A stretch of 64,000 bases of DNA from Persicaria tinctoria (Eukaryota > Streptophyta > Magnoliopsida > Caryophyllales > Polygonaceae), in contig JBANSL010000010.1 in NCBI GenBank assembly GCA_037127255.1, forward strand, positions 33,520,120-33,584,119, in the 5' to 3' direction. Position 1 is the first letter of the stretch; each line of letters opens with the position of its first letter. The notes below the pieces were generated by a model, which worked only from the letters and a program-made list of their open reading frames with translations, was not told where the DNA came from and searched no databases. The position numbers and the translations under genes were made by a program. Positions 19,378 to 30,221 of this stretch are shown piece by piece.

Positions 19378-21652
19378 TGGCGAGAGCAAGGTGGAAAGGC
19401 GAGAGCGGATTTGGCTTGTTCGGTTGTAAGCTTTCTTTTAGTTTTAATTCAATGCAAAGTTATTTTCTTTTATTATTGATGTATTTATTCATGATGAAGA
19501 GCGAGTAGTACACCCACTTCCAGGGTCGGGGTGAGCCCGACGGTAGCCATGTGAGGTGATTCGGTAAAGGTTTGATCTTTTTATGCAATTTGTCTTCTAT
19601 CCCTGCAAGCATGATTCTTTTGCAAAAGTTGAAGGTGATCCTTGTTTGTGTTATTGAAGCGAAAGTGATCTTAATACAACTATGCGAAAGCCTCTATCTT
19701 CCTATTTATTAATAACGAAAGTTATTTGATGAAAAAGCATGATCTTTTAGGCCTTTATGTGTTATTTTGCATGGTTATCGTTGTGGTGTTGAAACCCTGA
19801 TCTTGGAAGTCTTTAGTTTATTGATTTATTTCATCGAAAATCGTGTTCTATGTTGCGAAAAGTTGCAAATTTTAGTTTCCGTGTAAGTCGATTTCGAGCA
19901 GATTTGGTCGACTTCGAGGACACTGGTCGATGTCGAGTTGAGTTGGTCAAAATCGAGTTACTTTGCTGAGTTTTATTTTCTGTTAGTCGATTTTGAGCAC
20001 TATTGGTCGTTTTCCCAGTCGATATCGAGTAATAGTGATCGATATCAACCAAGATTTCTTTTTTTCGTTTCTTTTATGCTTTTCTCTGTTATTTCTTTCT
20101 GTCTAGTTGGTTTTCTGCCTGTGAGATTCATCCGCTACCTAGGATTGATCCTGACTTCCCACTGCTGCATCGGGAGGAAATCTTGTAATTGTTTGCGTGG
20201 GCACGAATCTGGTTTACTTTACTTCATTTATATTTTGAATTGCAAGTCTCGATTTCCTCCTACAACAAAAGACTTAGAGAAGAAAGATCTTGCTTCAAGA
20301 TAGAATTTTCTGTCTCCAAGACCTAGACTTTAATGTCAAGGGCTGACCGAGAGGCTTTGAGATTTTTCATTTCCAGCGACAAATTACTCATGCGTTTCTC
20401 CTGTCCCAATAGCTTCTCTTTCAAGGTGTTAGTCTCCAAAAAATAATCCTCTTCATTCATAATCATGTTTTCCAAAAATTCAAACAACATAGAAGTAGGA
20501 ATAGAAATAAAATTTCTCACCATTGCTCCAAGACGTTTCTTAGGAGTTTCTTCTTGATCTGCCATCAAGCAAAGATTTGCAGGATCATTTTCCGAGTCCG
20601 ATTCACTGGAGGAATCTGAATCTTTTTTCGGTGTCTGTCCTTCTTCTTTTGAGGACGCTCATTCGCAAAGTGATCTGTTTCACCACATTCAAAGCAAGTT
20701 AGAATCTTAGATTTCTCACTAGGGTTAGAAGACTTACCTAGGTGCTTTGAAGATCTGGAATATTCTCGATTTGAGAATTGCTTCTTCATCTTGAGTATTT
20801 GTGCTAGCCCTCTTGTGATTAGTGCAAAAGGATCCTCCTCATCTTCACTCTCGTCGTCGTCTGAGGATGCTTCTTCCTTCTTAGCTTTTAGGGCCAAATT
20901 TTTCACACTAGAGGCTACTTCCCCATCTTCCTCGCCAAGGATCATCTCGTGGGTAATAAGCTTACCAAGGAGATCATCTAGAGGCAAAGTCGATAGGTTT
21001 TGAGCTTCCTCTATTGCGGTTACCTTTGGACCCCATTGTGCTTTTGGCAAGCTCCTCAAGATCTTTCTGACCTTTTCCTCATTGGTGAAGGTTTTGCCAA
21101 GAGAATCAAGGTTGTTCACGATTTGTGTAAATCTTTTAAACATTTCTTTCACCATTTCCATGGGCAACATCTTGAATAACTCATACTGACGCAGGAAGAT
21201 GCTTATCTTTGTCTCCTTCAATTGGCTCGTACTTTCATAGGTTACAACCAACTTATCCCAGATTTATTTAGCACTCTTACAAGATGAAATATGGTTAAAT
21301 TCATCAGCATTTAAACCACGGCACAATACATGCATGGCCCGAAAGTTCTTGGCCACATTTTCCAGGTCGGTCTGGTTGTATTCTCCTTCTTTTTTCGCCA
21401 CTTCTTCTCCTCCTGAAGTAACAGGCTTCATTGGTATGGTTGGTCCTCTCTATATGCGTCCCCAGAGCTCCATATCTTGATCAATGATGAACATTTTAAT
21501 CAATGACCTCCAATGCACAAAGTTGTCACCACAGAAGAGAGGTGGTCGATTGGCTGATCGTCCTTAAGCGAAACCTCCATTACCTACAGTACTCATGATC
21601 AATCTCACGGATTGTTAAATCAAATAAATGTGAGTTAAGCTCTGATATCAAT
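17481..21652 (-). pseudogene. Copia B internal region: gag only, interrupted by a solo LTR
   Basis: In minus orientation gag starts near 21,590 (reading STVGNGGFA, then RPPLFCGDNFVHWRSL) and has several stops in its first third. It continues with the open frame at 21,251-20,565 (RFTQIVNNLDSLG, KAQWGPKVTAIEEA and knuckle CFECGETDHFANERP, whose last Cys is lost), then 20,568-20,323. It is cut by the solo LTR at 18,361-20,267 and resumes at 18,360-17,940 with a second knuckle CYFCSKKGHVKTTC. About 450 bases later comes the polypurine tract, so protease, integrase, RT and RNase H are missing altogether. A degenerate iMet primer-binding site lies at 21,639-21,650. This is a non-autonomous relative of Copia A that would need proteins in trans. 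Confidence 0.8.
18361..20267 (+). repeat. Solo LTR (1.9 kb) with AAAGA target-site duplication
   Basis: It starts TGATGTGAGCC and ends CTACAACA, and AAAGA lies on both sides (18,356-18,360 and 20,268-20,272). The uninterrupted gag copy at about 23,895-23,905 shows the empty site with one AAAGA. Inside are a TATAAAT box at 19,234, an AG tract at about 19,303-19,373 and a conserved block (GGTCGGGGTGAGCCC) near 19,523 that recurs at 41,162. Two groups of degenerate GTCGATATCGAG-like palindromic words occur, at 18,755-19,035 and 19,885-20,050. No coding sequence is seen. Length suggests a Gypsy-type LTR; the strand is set by the TATA box. Confidence 0.85.
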
Positions 21653-23023
21653 TGAAGAATCGAGTACTTAATGTAAATAATAATAAGACAAATACTCTAG
21701 AAGGGGGGTTGAATAGAGTATGGAAGATTTTCGCAAAGCCTTTCTGCAGTGGCAACTTCAAGGCCTCTAAACTGGATCTCAAGGTCTTGAACTGGACTTC
21801 CAAGGTCTTGAAATAGAACTTCGTTTTGCTGATGCTAAGACAGTACAAATAAACGTAAGTACACAAATTAAATAGACGAACACGAGAATTGTTAACGAGT
21901 TTCGGCACAACTTGGCCTACGTCACCGCCTAGGGTTATCCAACCCGTATGATTCAAACAACTATTATTTCACTTCTTATGGATTCTAGATACAACCGAGA
22001 AGATCTTTCCTTCTTCTAAACTCTCGAAGCCTCACCTGCTCCTATCTAGTCAACTCAGATCCCTTAGAGTCCTAGATACAATTTAGAAGAACTACCCTTC
22101 TCGTAGCCTCACCCGCTACTATCTAGTCAACCCAAGCTCTCGTGAAATAATAGCCCTAACCAAACCAATGTGTATATACGTTTGAGTATAGGGATACTCT
22201 TAGTATAACGAGAATGATTTATCCTATAACGCTCATATTTTTTCTTCTCTCTCAACTAGAATTAAAAGCAATTACAACGAGGGAGAGAAAGAAAATAAAT
22301 TAGCAAGAAGACGATGACAATGGTGAAGTCTTTGCGTTGTAGAACTGTGCTTGTGTTGTGTTTTTTTTTCTTCACTACTTGCTCCTTCTTTTATAGGCTA
22401 TATGGACTGATTTTTTGCTGCTGGAATTCCCAGATTTGAGCTTGAATTTCAGCCAGTTTTAATTTGAAATAAATCCCACCAAATCTGATTTTTTGTCGCA
22501 CAAAAAATCAGCCCATTTGAATTCAAAATCTGCACCAAATTCTTCCACAAAATTAGCCCGTTTGAATTGGAATTTTGAATTCTTTTTCTCCACAAAATCA
22601 GTCCACTATCTTCAACAAAATCCTGCACAAAATCTCAGCCACCTTTCAAATATTTGTTATAAAATATAAAGCAAATAAATAAGAATATATTCAAATAACA
22701 AATATTTAAGTTGCTCCCTGATATTTGGTGTCGGCTTTGAATTTAAATTGAAGCTACATTTGTGGAACAAATATTTGAAAACATTAATAACCTGCACATG
22801 TTAGTCTTTAAAGCAAATCTTAATAACAACCAAATTTAATTAGATTTAAACAAGACTTACAATATATATAATGATATAAAACATATATAATTTTGTGAGC
22901 CAAATAAATATAATAAATCACATGAATAATCTAATTGATATTTGTATAAAATAAATACTACATTTCTTTTTCTTCCATCATACTAACAAAAACATATAAT
23001 ATAACATCAAGATAGAGTCAACA
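21653..23023 (-). repeat. Full LTR shared by two Copia B units
   Basis: The 1,371-bp LTR starts TGAAGAATCG and ends GAGTCAACA. Its first 70 bases (AATACTCTAGAAGG block) closely match the start of the Copia A LTR, showing common descent. It acts as 5' LTR for the gag unit on its left and as 3' LTR for the truncated unit on its right (23,024-24,238). Confidence 0.85.
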
Positions 23024-24238
23024 ATCTCCTCCTTGATGGAAGACAAAACAAATATCAATTATGAAAATAAATATAGCACATGCGGAGCATAATATAGCAA
23101 GCATAATTAAGCATCATATAGCATTTCTCCCCTTTTTTGTCTTCCAACAAGTAATGGAAGAAATCGAGTTTAAAAAAAAAGATAACACCCAAAAAAAATC
23201 TGTTACAGTCAAGATCTTGAAACTAATCTCAAGGCCTTGAGATGTTAGCAGACAACATTATAAGAACTAAAATTCAGCAGCCATTGCTCCCCCTACGATA
23301 ATGCTTCCCTTTTCAACATATCAAGCTCCAAAGAGAAATACTAATTAGCAAAGAGAATCATTAGTAGCATATAATAAATATCATCTAAAAAATCATTTAT
23401 CACCAAGAGCGATTGTTTCAATCCATTTATGCTCTTTGATCTTGGTGACATCCTGCAAAACAATCAAAATTCAACCTTTTCGGCTAGACTAAGTTACAAA
23501 CTTAGATTCATAATCGGGATGGACCATGTTCGCTGGTCTAGTTCCTTTAGGAACCAAAATTTGCTTTACATGTCATTTTAAAAATAATGGAAAAGTATTA
23601 CGAATTATATAAGGATCATTTCTATGATGAGGACAAGTAGTCTTGACATGACCCTTCTTAAAACAAAAATAACATATGGGTGTGCGCCAATTCCCTTTGG
23701 CTTTCACAAAAGTGGTAGGGGCTTTCTTTGGAAAATTCTTGTTGTATCCAATACCACTTTTGTTGAGGGATGATTGGTGTTCACCTAACATCCTATCGAG
23801 ATTGGCCTTGAAATGGGTAAAATGAATAAGTGATGTATGCTGGTCTCTACACTTCTCAACCAACGAGATCTTTTCTTTCTCTAATTCCTTGGTGTAAAGA
23901 CTTAGAGAAGAAAGATCTTGCTTCAAGACAGAATTTTCTGTCTCCAAGGCCTTGACTTTAATGTCAAGGGCTGACTGAGAGGCTTTGAGATTTTTCATTT
24001 CCAGCGACAAATTACTCATGCGTTTCTCTTGTTCCAATAGCTTCTCTTTCAAGGTGTTAGTCTCCAAAAAATAATCCTCTTCATTCATAATCATGTTGTC
24101 CAAAAATTCACTCAACACAGTAGTAGTACTAGAAATCAAATTTCTCACCATTGCTCCAAGACGTTTCTTAGGAGTTTCTTCTTGATCTGCCATCAAGCAA
24201 AGATTTACAGGATCATTTTCTGAGTCCGATTCACTGGA
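23024..24238 (-). pseudogene. Second Copia B internal unit, truncated gag
   Basis: It is nearly identical to 17,481-18,360 joined to 20,273-20,600, here without the solo LTR. The open frame 24,328-23,573 includes LCLMADQEETPKKRLGAM, a coiled coil (LKEKLLEQEKRMSNLSLEMK) and the knuckle CYFCFKKGHVKTTC. The polypurine tract is mutated (atctcctcct at 23,024). Homology to gag ends abruptly at 24,238, where a 33-base tandem repeat begins, so the gag N-terminus and outer LTR are missing. Confidence 0.8.
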
Positions 24239-24337
24239 GTCAACATCTATAAAAAATAGAGTCAAGATAGAGTCAACATCTATCAAAAATAGAGTCAAGA
24301 TAGAGTCAACATCTATCAAAAATTCCACAAGCTATAA
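24239..24337. repeat. 33-base tandem repeat, three copies
   Basis: The unit beginning GTCAACATCTAT starts at 24,239, 24,272 and 24,305. It contains AGAGTCAAGATAGAGTC, which resembles the last bases of the Copia B LTR. It marks the right breakpoint of the truncated unit, so it may have arisen during the deletion. It extends the reading frame upstream as ILTLFLIDVDS repeats, which look artificial. Confidence 0.8.
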
Positions 24338-25597
24338 AATTATATGCATGTATCAAACACCAACAAATAAAAATCTCTTCAATCATGTATGGAAGTCAAT
24401 AGGTGTGCTGATCGTATAGCCGGTCTCTTGCAGACACTATTATACAAATGCCCCTCTAGAAGAGAGAGCTTACTATTTACATCTGTAAGGATGTCACATA
24501 TTGATGGTCTACCAAGGCCCAACCACTTTCAAATTTTTACATGTATAAAAAATACTCTCTTCAATATAAAATGTAAGACTTTTTATTTTGTAGCACATAT
24601 TTTAAGGAGTTAAAACGATATAAAATAATGACTTTTTAACAATTATTTAAAAACAATTTTAATATTAATTATTAATAAGTATTGGCTTTAAAAAATACTA
24701 ATAAAAAAATTAATATTTTATATAATTTTTAACTCTTTAAATACGCGGTAAAAAGTAAAACATCTTACATTTTAGACGAGAACAAATTTTCATATGCATT
24801 AATATTTTTCACAATTAATAACTCAAAATTCCATGGCCTACAATATGTTTTATTTAAATATATTGAATAAAACCATAATATTTTTATTTAATTAATCATT
24901 TATAGTAGAAGAAAATTAAGAGAACCAAAAATTATATTATATATAAAATAATAGGTTAATGAGGTTTGAACCCACAATCTCAACGTTAAATACATTTTCA
25001 TATAAACTAAGTTAAATTGTCTTTGTGATTTTTAACTCTTTTTAAACTGTTTTATCCCTAAAATTAGTAAAAATTATTTTAAAAACATAAAAAAATTATT
25101 TTTTCTCAATTTTCTTTCAAGCTACGGGGAGCTGACACCACCTCAACCCGAGCCCCCTAGATCCACCACTATTTGCAAGGTTCTTTTTCACGTTGTTCTA
25201 CACACCTCAATAAGTGGGCTGTCCAACTGAATTTTGGAAAACTTGGATCATGGATCAGACCGGGATCGCAATATATATACGGTCCCAGTAATAACCCTGC
25301 CCATGAACCGGTTGAGCAAGTTTGGAAATTAATTGTATTGAAAAATAATTTATAATATATATTTGAATGTGATTGACTATTGTATTTTTCACTTGGTCAC
25401 TTTGTTTTTATTTTTAAAAAATACATACACACATTTCAGTTCATCGGTCAGATTTAGATTTTGAACCGAAAACCGAAATTATGATTTTTATAGATTATGG
25501 ACCGGACCTTAATATTTCCAGTCTGACCTAAAGCGAAAAATTACAGTGCTGGTTCGGTCCAAATTTTAAACATATTGGTTCCAACCAATTTGTTCTT
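24338..25597. other. Intergenic, one degenerate MITE
   Basis: AT-rich DNA with no recognised gene. A Stowaway-like inverted repeat occupies about 24,555-24,785 (separate entry). 25,430-25,580 contains low-complexity GGTTCGGT-like words. Confidence 0.5.
24555..24785. mobile_element. Degenerate Stowaway-like MITE
   Basis: The left arm (ataaaatgtaagac, then aaggagttaaaa) is the inverse complement of the right arm (ttaactcttt, then gtcttacattttag form). A TA precedes the left end at 24,553-24,554. The terminal CTCCCTCCGTCC of intact Stowaway elements is eroded on both sides. Confidence 0.6.
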
Positions 25598-25849
25598 TGT
25601 AAGCACATATATGATTGTGCTTTACATTGTAAAATGGCTCGGTTGTGTTAGGCTAATGGTAAAGGGGCATTTTCATCTTTTCACATGCTTAATAAACTCA
25701 CCTTATTGCTCAGATTGTATTTTAGGCGGGAGAAGTTGTTTTTCTTCTTCAATTGATTTTGCAAAAAATTGAGAGCTTCAATGGAAGCTTCTTGAAAGAT
25801 CTTCCTTCATTTTCTCTCTTCTAATTGTTCGATACTTTACAATTCCAAA
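25598..25849 (+). repeat. 5' LTR of Copia C
   Basis: It starts TGTAAGCACATA and ends AATTCCAAA, followed directly by the primer-binding site TGGTATCAGAGCT at 25,850-25,862. Confidence 0.85.
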
Positions 25850-26224
25850 TGGTATCAGAGCTATTGAGTTTCGATCCTTGATTTATGTGGATCAATTGAT
25901 ATTCGTTGTGTATTTGGAGTTGTGGTGCTTCGTTTTTTTCCAGATTTGAGTTCATGTGAGTGTCGAGTTGAGATCTTGGTTTGTCGCTATGGTTGGATGA
26001 GGAAATGCGAATCCACAGAGCCAGGGATATGGAATAGGAGATCCAATCGATAATGGACAAGGCAGAGGGATTGCTGTTACTCCTCTAGGACCTGGTGTAG
26101 GTGTTGGGAGAGGATGGAATGTTGCGAACACAGGCATACAGTTTGGAGAAATAATGCAATGTATGCATAATTCTCATGCCAATCCTCTTTTTTTTTTGTC
26201 AAACTCTGACCATCCAGGGATGGT

Positions 26225-27060
26225 TTTGGTGTCTACTCCTTTTAATGGCACAAACGTCACTAGTTAGAGTCGTAGCATTAAGATGGCGCTAGGAGCCAAA
26301 GCGAAGCTCGGATTTATTACTGGAAGTTGTGTGAAACCAGTGGAAGGGAGTGAGGATCATGATAAATGGATGCGTGTAGATTCAATGGTCATGTGTTGGA
26401 TAATAAATTCTATGACTAGTGAGGTCGCAGAAGGATTGATGTATGTGGAATCCACCAAATAGCTATGAGATGACATCAAAGAACGATTATAGGAGTCTAA
26501 TGATCCGCTAATTTATCAGTTGAGGCGTGATCTAGCCACTATAAAACAAGAGAATCTTACTGTTGGAGCTTATTTTAGAAAACTGAAAAAGATATGGGAT
26601 GAACTTTAGTTCTTAGATGTTGTGCATGTGTGCAATTGTGGTGGAATTAATTAGTGTGCTTGCGGATTTTTGAAGATAATATTAGAAAGGGAAGAAAAAG
26701 AAAAGGTGATGCAGTTTCTGATGGGCCTCAATGATGTTTATGAGAATTTGAGGAGCAATGTTCTTTCTAAGGATCCTATGCCTGGACTTAACAAGGCATT
26801 CCAGGTGGCTACTCAAATTGAAAGATCTAAGGGTGTTACAGGCACAAGTCGGGTTGATGTTTGTGCTTTAGCTGTGTCTAGATTTAATCAATAGATTGAG
26901 GTAGAAGCCAATGCTGTTAACAGATTTAGAGCTGAGCAATCAAAGCAGTTTGATCAAGCTAAGAGAGATTACAAGAAGGTTAAGCTAGATTGACTTTGTG
27001 ATAACTGTGGGGAGAAAGGTCATATGAAGGATTTTTTTTCTTCAAGCTTATTGGATATCC
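26225..27060 (+). pseudogene. Copia C gag, decayed
   Basis: Fragments in mostly one frame, with internal stops, read SRSIKMALGAKAKLGFI, DKWMRVDSMVMCWIIN and GLNDVYENLRSNVL, with an open piece at 26,670-26,894. A zinc-knuckle start (CDNCGEKGHMKD near 27,000) has lost its final Cys. The order matches the UBN2-type gag of plant Copia elements. It cannot make a full protein. Confidence 0.8.
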
Positions 27061-27202
27061 TCAATGGTTTAAGGGGCCTAAGGATGAAGATAAGCCTAAG
27101 CCTCATGGCAAATTTGCTGCACTACTGGAGTGTGGAACTCAGGATACTCCTTTTGATGAGTTTGTCAGTGGTCACAACAACAATGCCAAACCTGATCAGG
27201 CC

Positions 27203-27619
27203 ATGGTGCTTGCTGTTTTTCAAGAAGTCATGAAGATGATGAAAGGAAAAGCTCCCAGGGATAGTGTTGATAGTTCTACCAATCAGGTTGTGATACACTT
27301 TGCAGGTACATTAAGTGTTTCATTTTTAGTTGGCATTAATAAAGCTCAAAATGATGTCTGGATAGTAGATTCAGGGGCAACTGATCATATTGCCTTTGAT
27401 GTTGATATATTTTCTGAGATTTCTGATTTGAAACCTCCTATTAAGTTGGGATTACTTGATGAAAATTGTATTTGTGTCGTCAAACAACATGGTACAGTGA
27501 TATTGAGTAGTGATTTGCTTTTGAGAAATGTATTGTTAGTACCTCCGTTCAAGCACAATCTTCTTTCTGTGTCAAAGAGTTTGCTTGATCATCAGTTGAG
27601 ATTCAGTTTTGATGCTTAG
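27203..27619 (+). pseudogene. Copia C protease region, left duplicate
   Basis: The 138-aa open piece contains the aspartic protease motif WIVDSGATDHIAFD and the downstream VLLVPPFKHNLLSVSK. A stop at 27,617-27,619 ends it. The stretch 27,312-27,644 is repeated at 31,524-31,856 on the far side of the nested element. Confidence 0.85.
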
Positions 27620-27664
27620 TATTGTTGGTTACAAGACCTTACAATCTACTTTCTGTGTCAAATT

Positions 27665-28980
27665 TGATGAAGGAATTTTCAGTCGCCTTAAATCCTATCA
27701 AATAAATCCGACTAACCTAACTAATGTAGTTTGGCAAGTACGGGTCGATCCCACAGAGAGCCAACGATTTGTATGCAAATCAAAGTGTGTCAATAAGAAG
27801 AAGAAATCAAGAGGGGGGATTTTGATGGTTTGAACTAACTAATTAAGAAATAAAATTAAACAAAAGAAACAAACTAAACAAATTGATTGAACAAATATGA
27901 GGGAAATAGCTAAGGTCAACCAATATCAGCAATCAAGTTTGTTCATTGATCATCGAAATCGAATAGATAACTTCCTCTTGAATACTTTGTTGTGGAAAGA
28001 CTAGGTCTTTTGAATCCAATTCCTTATCGAATCTAGTTAGCAGGACAACCAGACCCTGAAAACCCTAACTATCAAACAATCTTGAAACTATCAAGATTCA
28101 ATTCAATAATCGATTAAGCTTAACGGAAATCAACAAAGACAATCGACGCGCACAACCAGTTATTGCGTCAATTGCAAATCAATTCTTTATACAAATCCTT
28201 CAATCAACCAGTTTCAGGGATTTATACTTTGCTACTCAAGAATATAGATAATTCAACCAGAAATTACCTATACCTAGCTATAGATTATCATGAAAAGACA
28301 CCAGTTGATCAAGCTAATGAAAATTCACGAAAACCTCAATCAATCCAATTCATCCACAAATTCATCATCAACAAGTTCCTAATTCACCCAATCCATTCAA
28401 CAATTTCATAAATTTAACAAAACCTAAAATTAGGGTTTATTAGAACATACTTAAAGGATTCAATGGAGGAGTGGAGGAGGAGAGACTGACCGGAGATGAT
28501 GCTCGGAGGTCCCACCGGCGTGGCTGGTTGAGGCAACGATGGGAGGTGGCTGGGGGAGAAGGGAAGAGGAAGTCGGGTGCTGGAGATGATGCTCGGAGGA
28601 ACTCGGGTGCTGGAACTCGGGAGAGAGACGTGAGGGCTGCTGGTCGGAGGCTGGGGCTCCGGGACTCGCCGGGAGGGCTTCCGGTCGGAGGGAGGCTCGC
28701 GCCGGCGGCTACAGTTGCTGGAGGCACGCTCCCTGCTGCCTCGCTCGGATGGGAGATGGGCAAGACGTGCTCTTTTTCTCTGTTTTTTTTTAGAAGATGC
28801 AATATAGCTCGGGTGGGGTTTAAAAAATTCGACCGTGTTATATTTACCCACCCGAGTTCCATTTCGGATTCCTGTCCGCCACTCGGGTTGGCCAAGGAAC
28901 TCGACCGAGTAACTTACCCGAGTTTCCTATTGTAATTCCCATGATTTTTTTGCCCTTTTTGACGAACCCTTTTTTTTTTT
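27665..28980 (-). repeat. 3' LTR of Athila-like element, divergent U3
   Basis: The R-U5-like part (27,665-28,335) matches the other LTR. The U3-like part 28,340-28,980 is unrelated to the partner. It is GC-rich at 28,470-28,760 with repeated GGAGATGATGCTCGGAGG words, and it has a CCCGAGTT-type inverted repeat at about 28,810-28,925. ORFs there look like base-composition artefacts. Confidence 0.6.
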
Positions 28981-29108
28981 AAAACTTGAAATTGAAAACT
29001 TAAACGAAAAAAATGAAAAATGCAAATTTAAAAACTCACCTAGGGTTGCCTCCCAAGAAGCGCTTGGTTATGGTTGGTAGCTCGCCATTTTAGTTGTCCA
29101 TTTAAGAC

Positions 29109-30032
29109 TCACTCGGACATCGTCAGTGCCCTCAACAGCAAATCAAATTCTTGTGCACACCATCTAGGTAAGCGGACACTACATACGAATAAGTTGAAGT
29201 CAAAGTATGTCCTCAACTCCTCATATGTCCGAGCGTGACTCTCTGTCGCAGGTATGTAGGACCACCAATTCAGTTCCATTGGTGGTATGTCGAAGTAATG
29301 AGCCCAAGGGTCAACATAATCACCAACCTTCTCACCATTGCAAAGGATATCAATTATTTGCTTATGATCCATAGAAATCAACTCCGGACTTGGTTTCTTG
29401 ATAGGCGAGCTCGGAACAATCTCATCGAATGAAGGAGGCAATAAATCACATGAAATCTCACGCGTCGACTCATGACACTCCATGTCAGGAAGTAGTGTAC
29501 TCTCCTCTTCATCGCTGAAGAAATTGTCATCATTTGCGAACATATCCTCCTCTACATCTTCGTGACTTTCTGAGCTTCCCTCGAGTGTGACAAACAGGTC
29601 CTTGCCACTCCCTAGGGTGTTTGTGGTGAGGCTCTCTATCGGGTTAGCCACCGGTTTAGACGGTAGTTCACTCGCTTCACAAGCTAGAATATCATTCCCC
29701 ACTTGGAACATTCGGTGCACTTGTTCATCTAGTTCAAAGACTTGCTGACACAATTGCTCATTCTCCTCGTAGGAGGCCTTGAATAGATCCTCCAAAGGTG
29801 CATCAAAGTAATCCATTGGTTGAGGTTCTTGGGCAAATGACACTTCCTGTAACGCCTGGTGACCCATGTAGCAAATAAGATCCCAAATTCCCACCAAACC
29901 TAACCGTGCTAGATTTCCACCGCTCATGTGTATAGCATTCGCCTTTGTCTCAGCAGTCATCCCCTCTACAACGCAGACAACAATATCTCGCAAACTATCG
30001 TGGAAACCCCGCTCATTGGGATGTCTAGGCAT
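29109..30032 (-). CDS. Uncharacterised 307-aa ORF of Athila-like element
   Basis: The single uninterrupted frame begins MPRHPNERGFHDSLRD about 190 bases after the primer-binding site and ends LLLRALTMSE. Features seen: an N-terminal helical part with LARLGLVGIWDLICYMGHQA; a heptad-like segment with EENEQLCQQVFELDEQVHRM; an acidic Ser-rich middle (DEEEST, DDNFFSDEEE); and a C-terminal block rich in Trp and aromatic residues (MELNWWSYIPA, YFDFNLFVCSVRLPRWC). I see no gag, zinc-knuckle, protease or RT motif and no transmembrane helix, and I do not recognise the family. It is the only coding content of the element, and its openness in an otherwise decayed region is notable. Confidence 0.6.
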   Translation of the reverse strand: MPRHPNERGFHDSLRDIVVCVVEGMTAETKANAIHMSGGNLARLGLVGIWDLICYMGHQALQEVSFAQEPQPMDYFDAPLEDLFKASYEENEQLCQQVFELDEQVHRMFQVGNDILACEASELPSKPVANPIESLTTNTLGSGKDLFVTLEGSSESHEDVEEDMFANDDNFFSDEEESTLLPDMECHESTREISCDLLPPSFDEIVPSSPIKKPSPELISMDHKQIIDILCNGEKVGDYVDPWAHYFDIPPMELNWWSYIPATESHARTYEELRTYFDFNLFVCSVRLPRWCAQEFDLLLRALTMSE

Positions 30033-30200
30033 CTCTGCAACCTAGGGAGATATAGGTGAAAGTTCTCACCTTCGAACTGCAATAATCTCAACATCTTAAA
30101 CTGTTAGTAGCATATGTGTTGTGAACCGTAAGATAGGTTCACAACAAAAGTTAGCAGCTAAATTAACACACAAGACAAACAAACAAATAACAACTTGACT

Positions 30201-30217
30201 CCCCGGCAACGGCGCCA
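30201..30217 (-). promoter_or_regulatory. Primer-binding site, tRNA-Asp type
   Basis: The minus-strand reading TGGCGCCGTTGCCGGGG lies four bases inside the 5' LTR end at 30,222. It shows the element is a reverse-transcribed Gypsy type and sets its strand. Confidence 0.8.
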
Positions 30218-30221
30218 AATT

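Noticed and set aside
19192..19389. Frame with repeated SLSLSL
   Set aside because: Translation of the AG microsatellite in the solo LTR.
28440..28935. Three overlapping frames of about 145-154 aa in GC-rich DNA
   Set aside because: All lie in an LTR U3 region, overlap on both strands, and show only composition bias (Pro, Ser, Arg) without motif.
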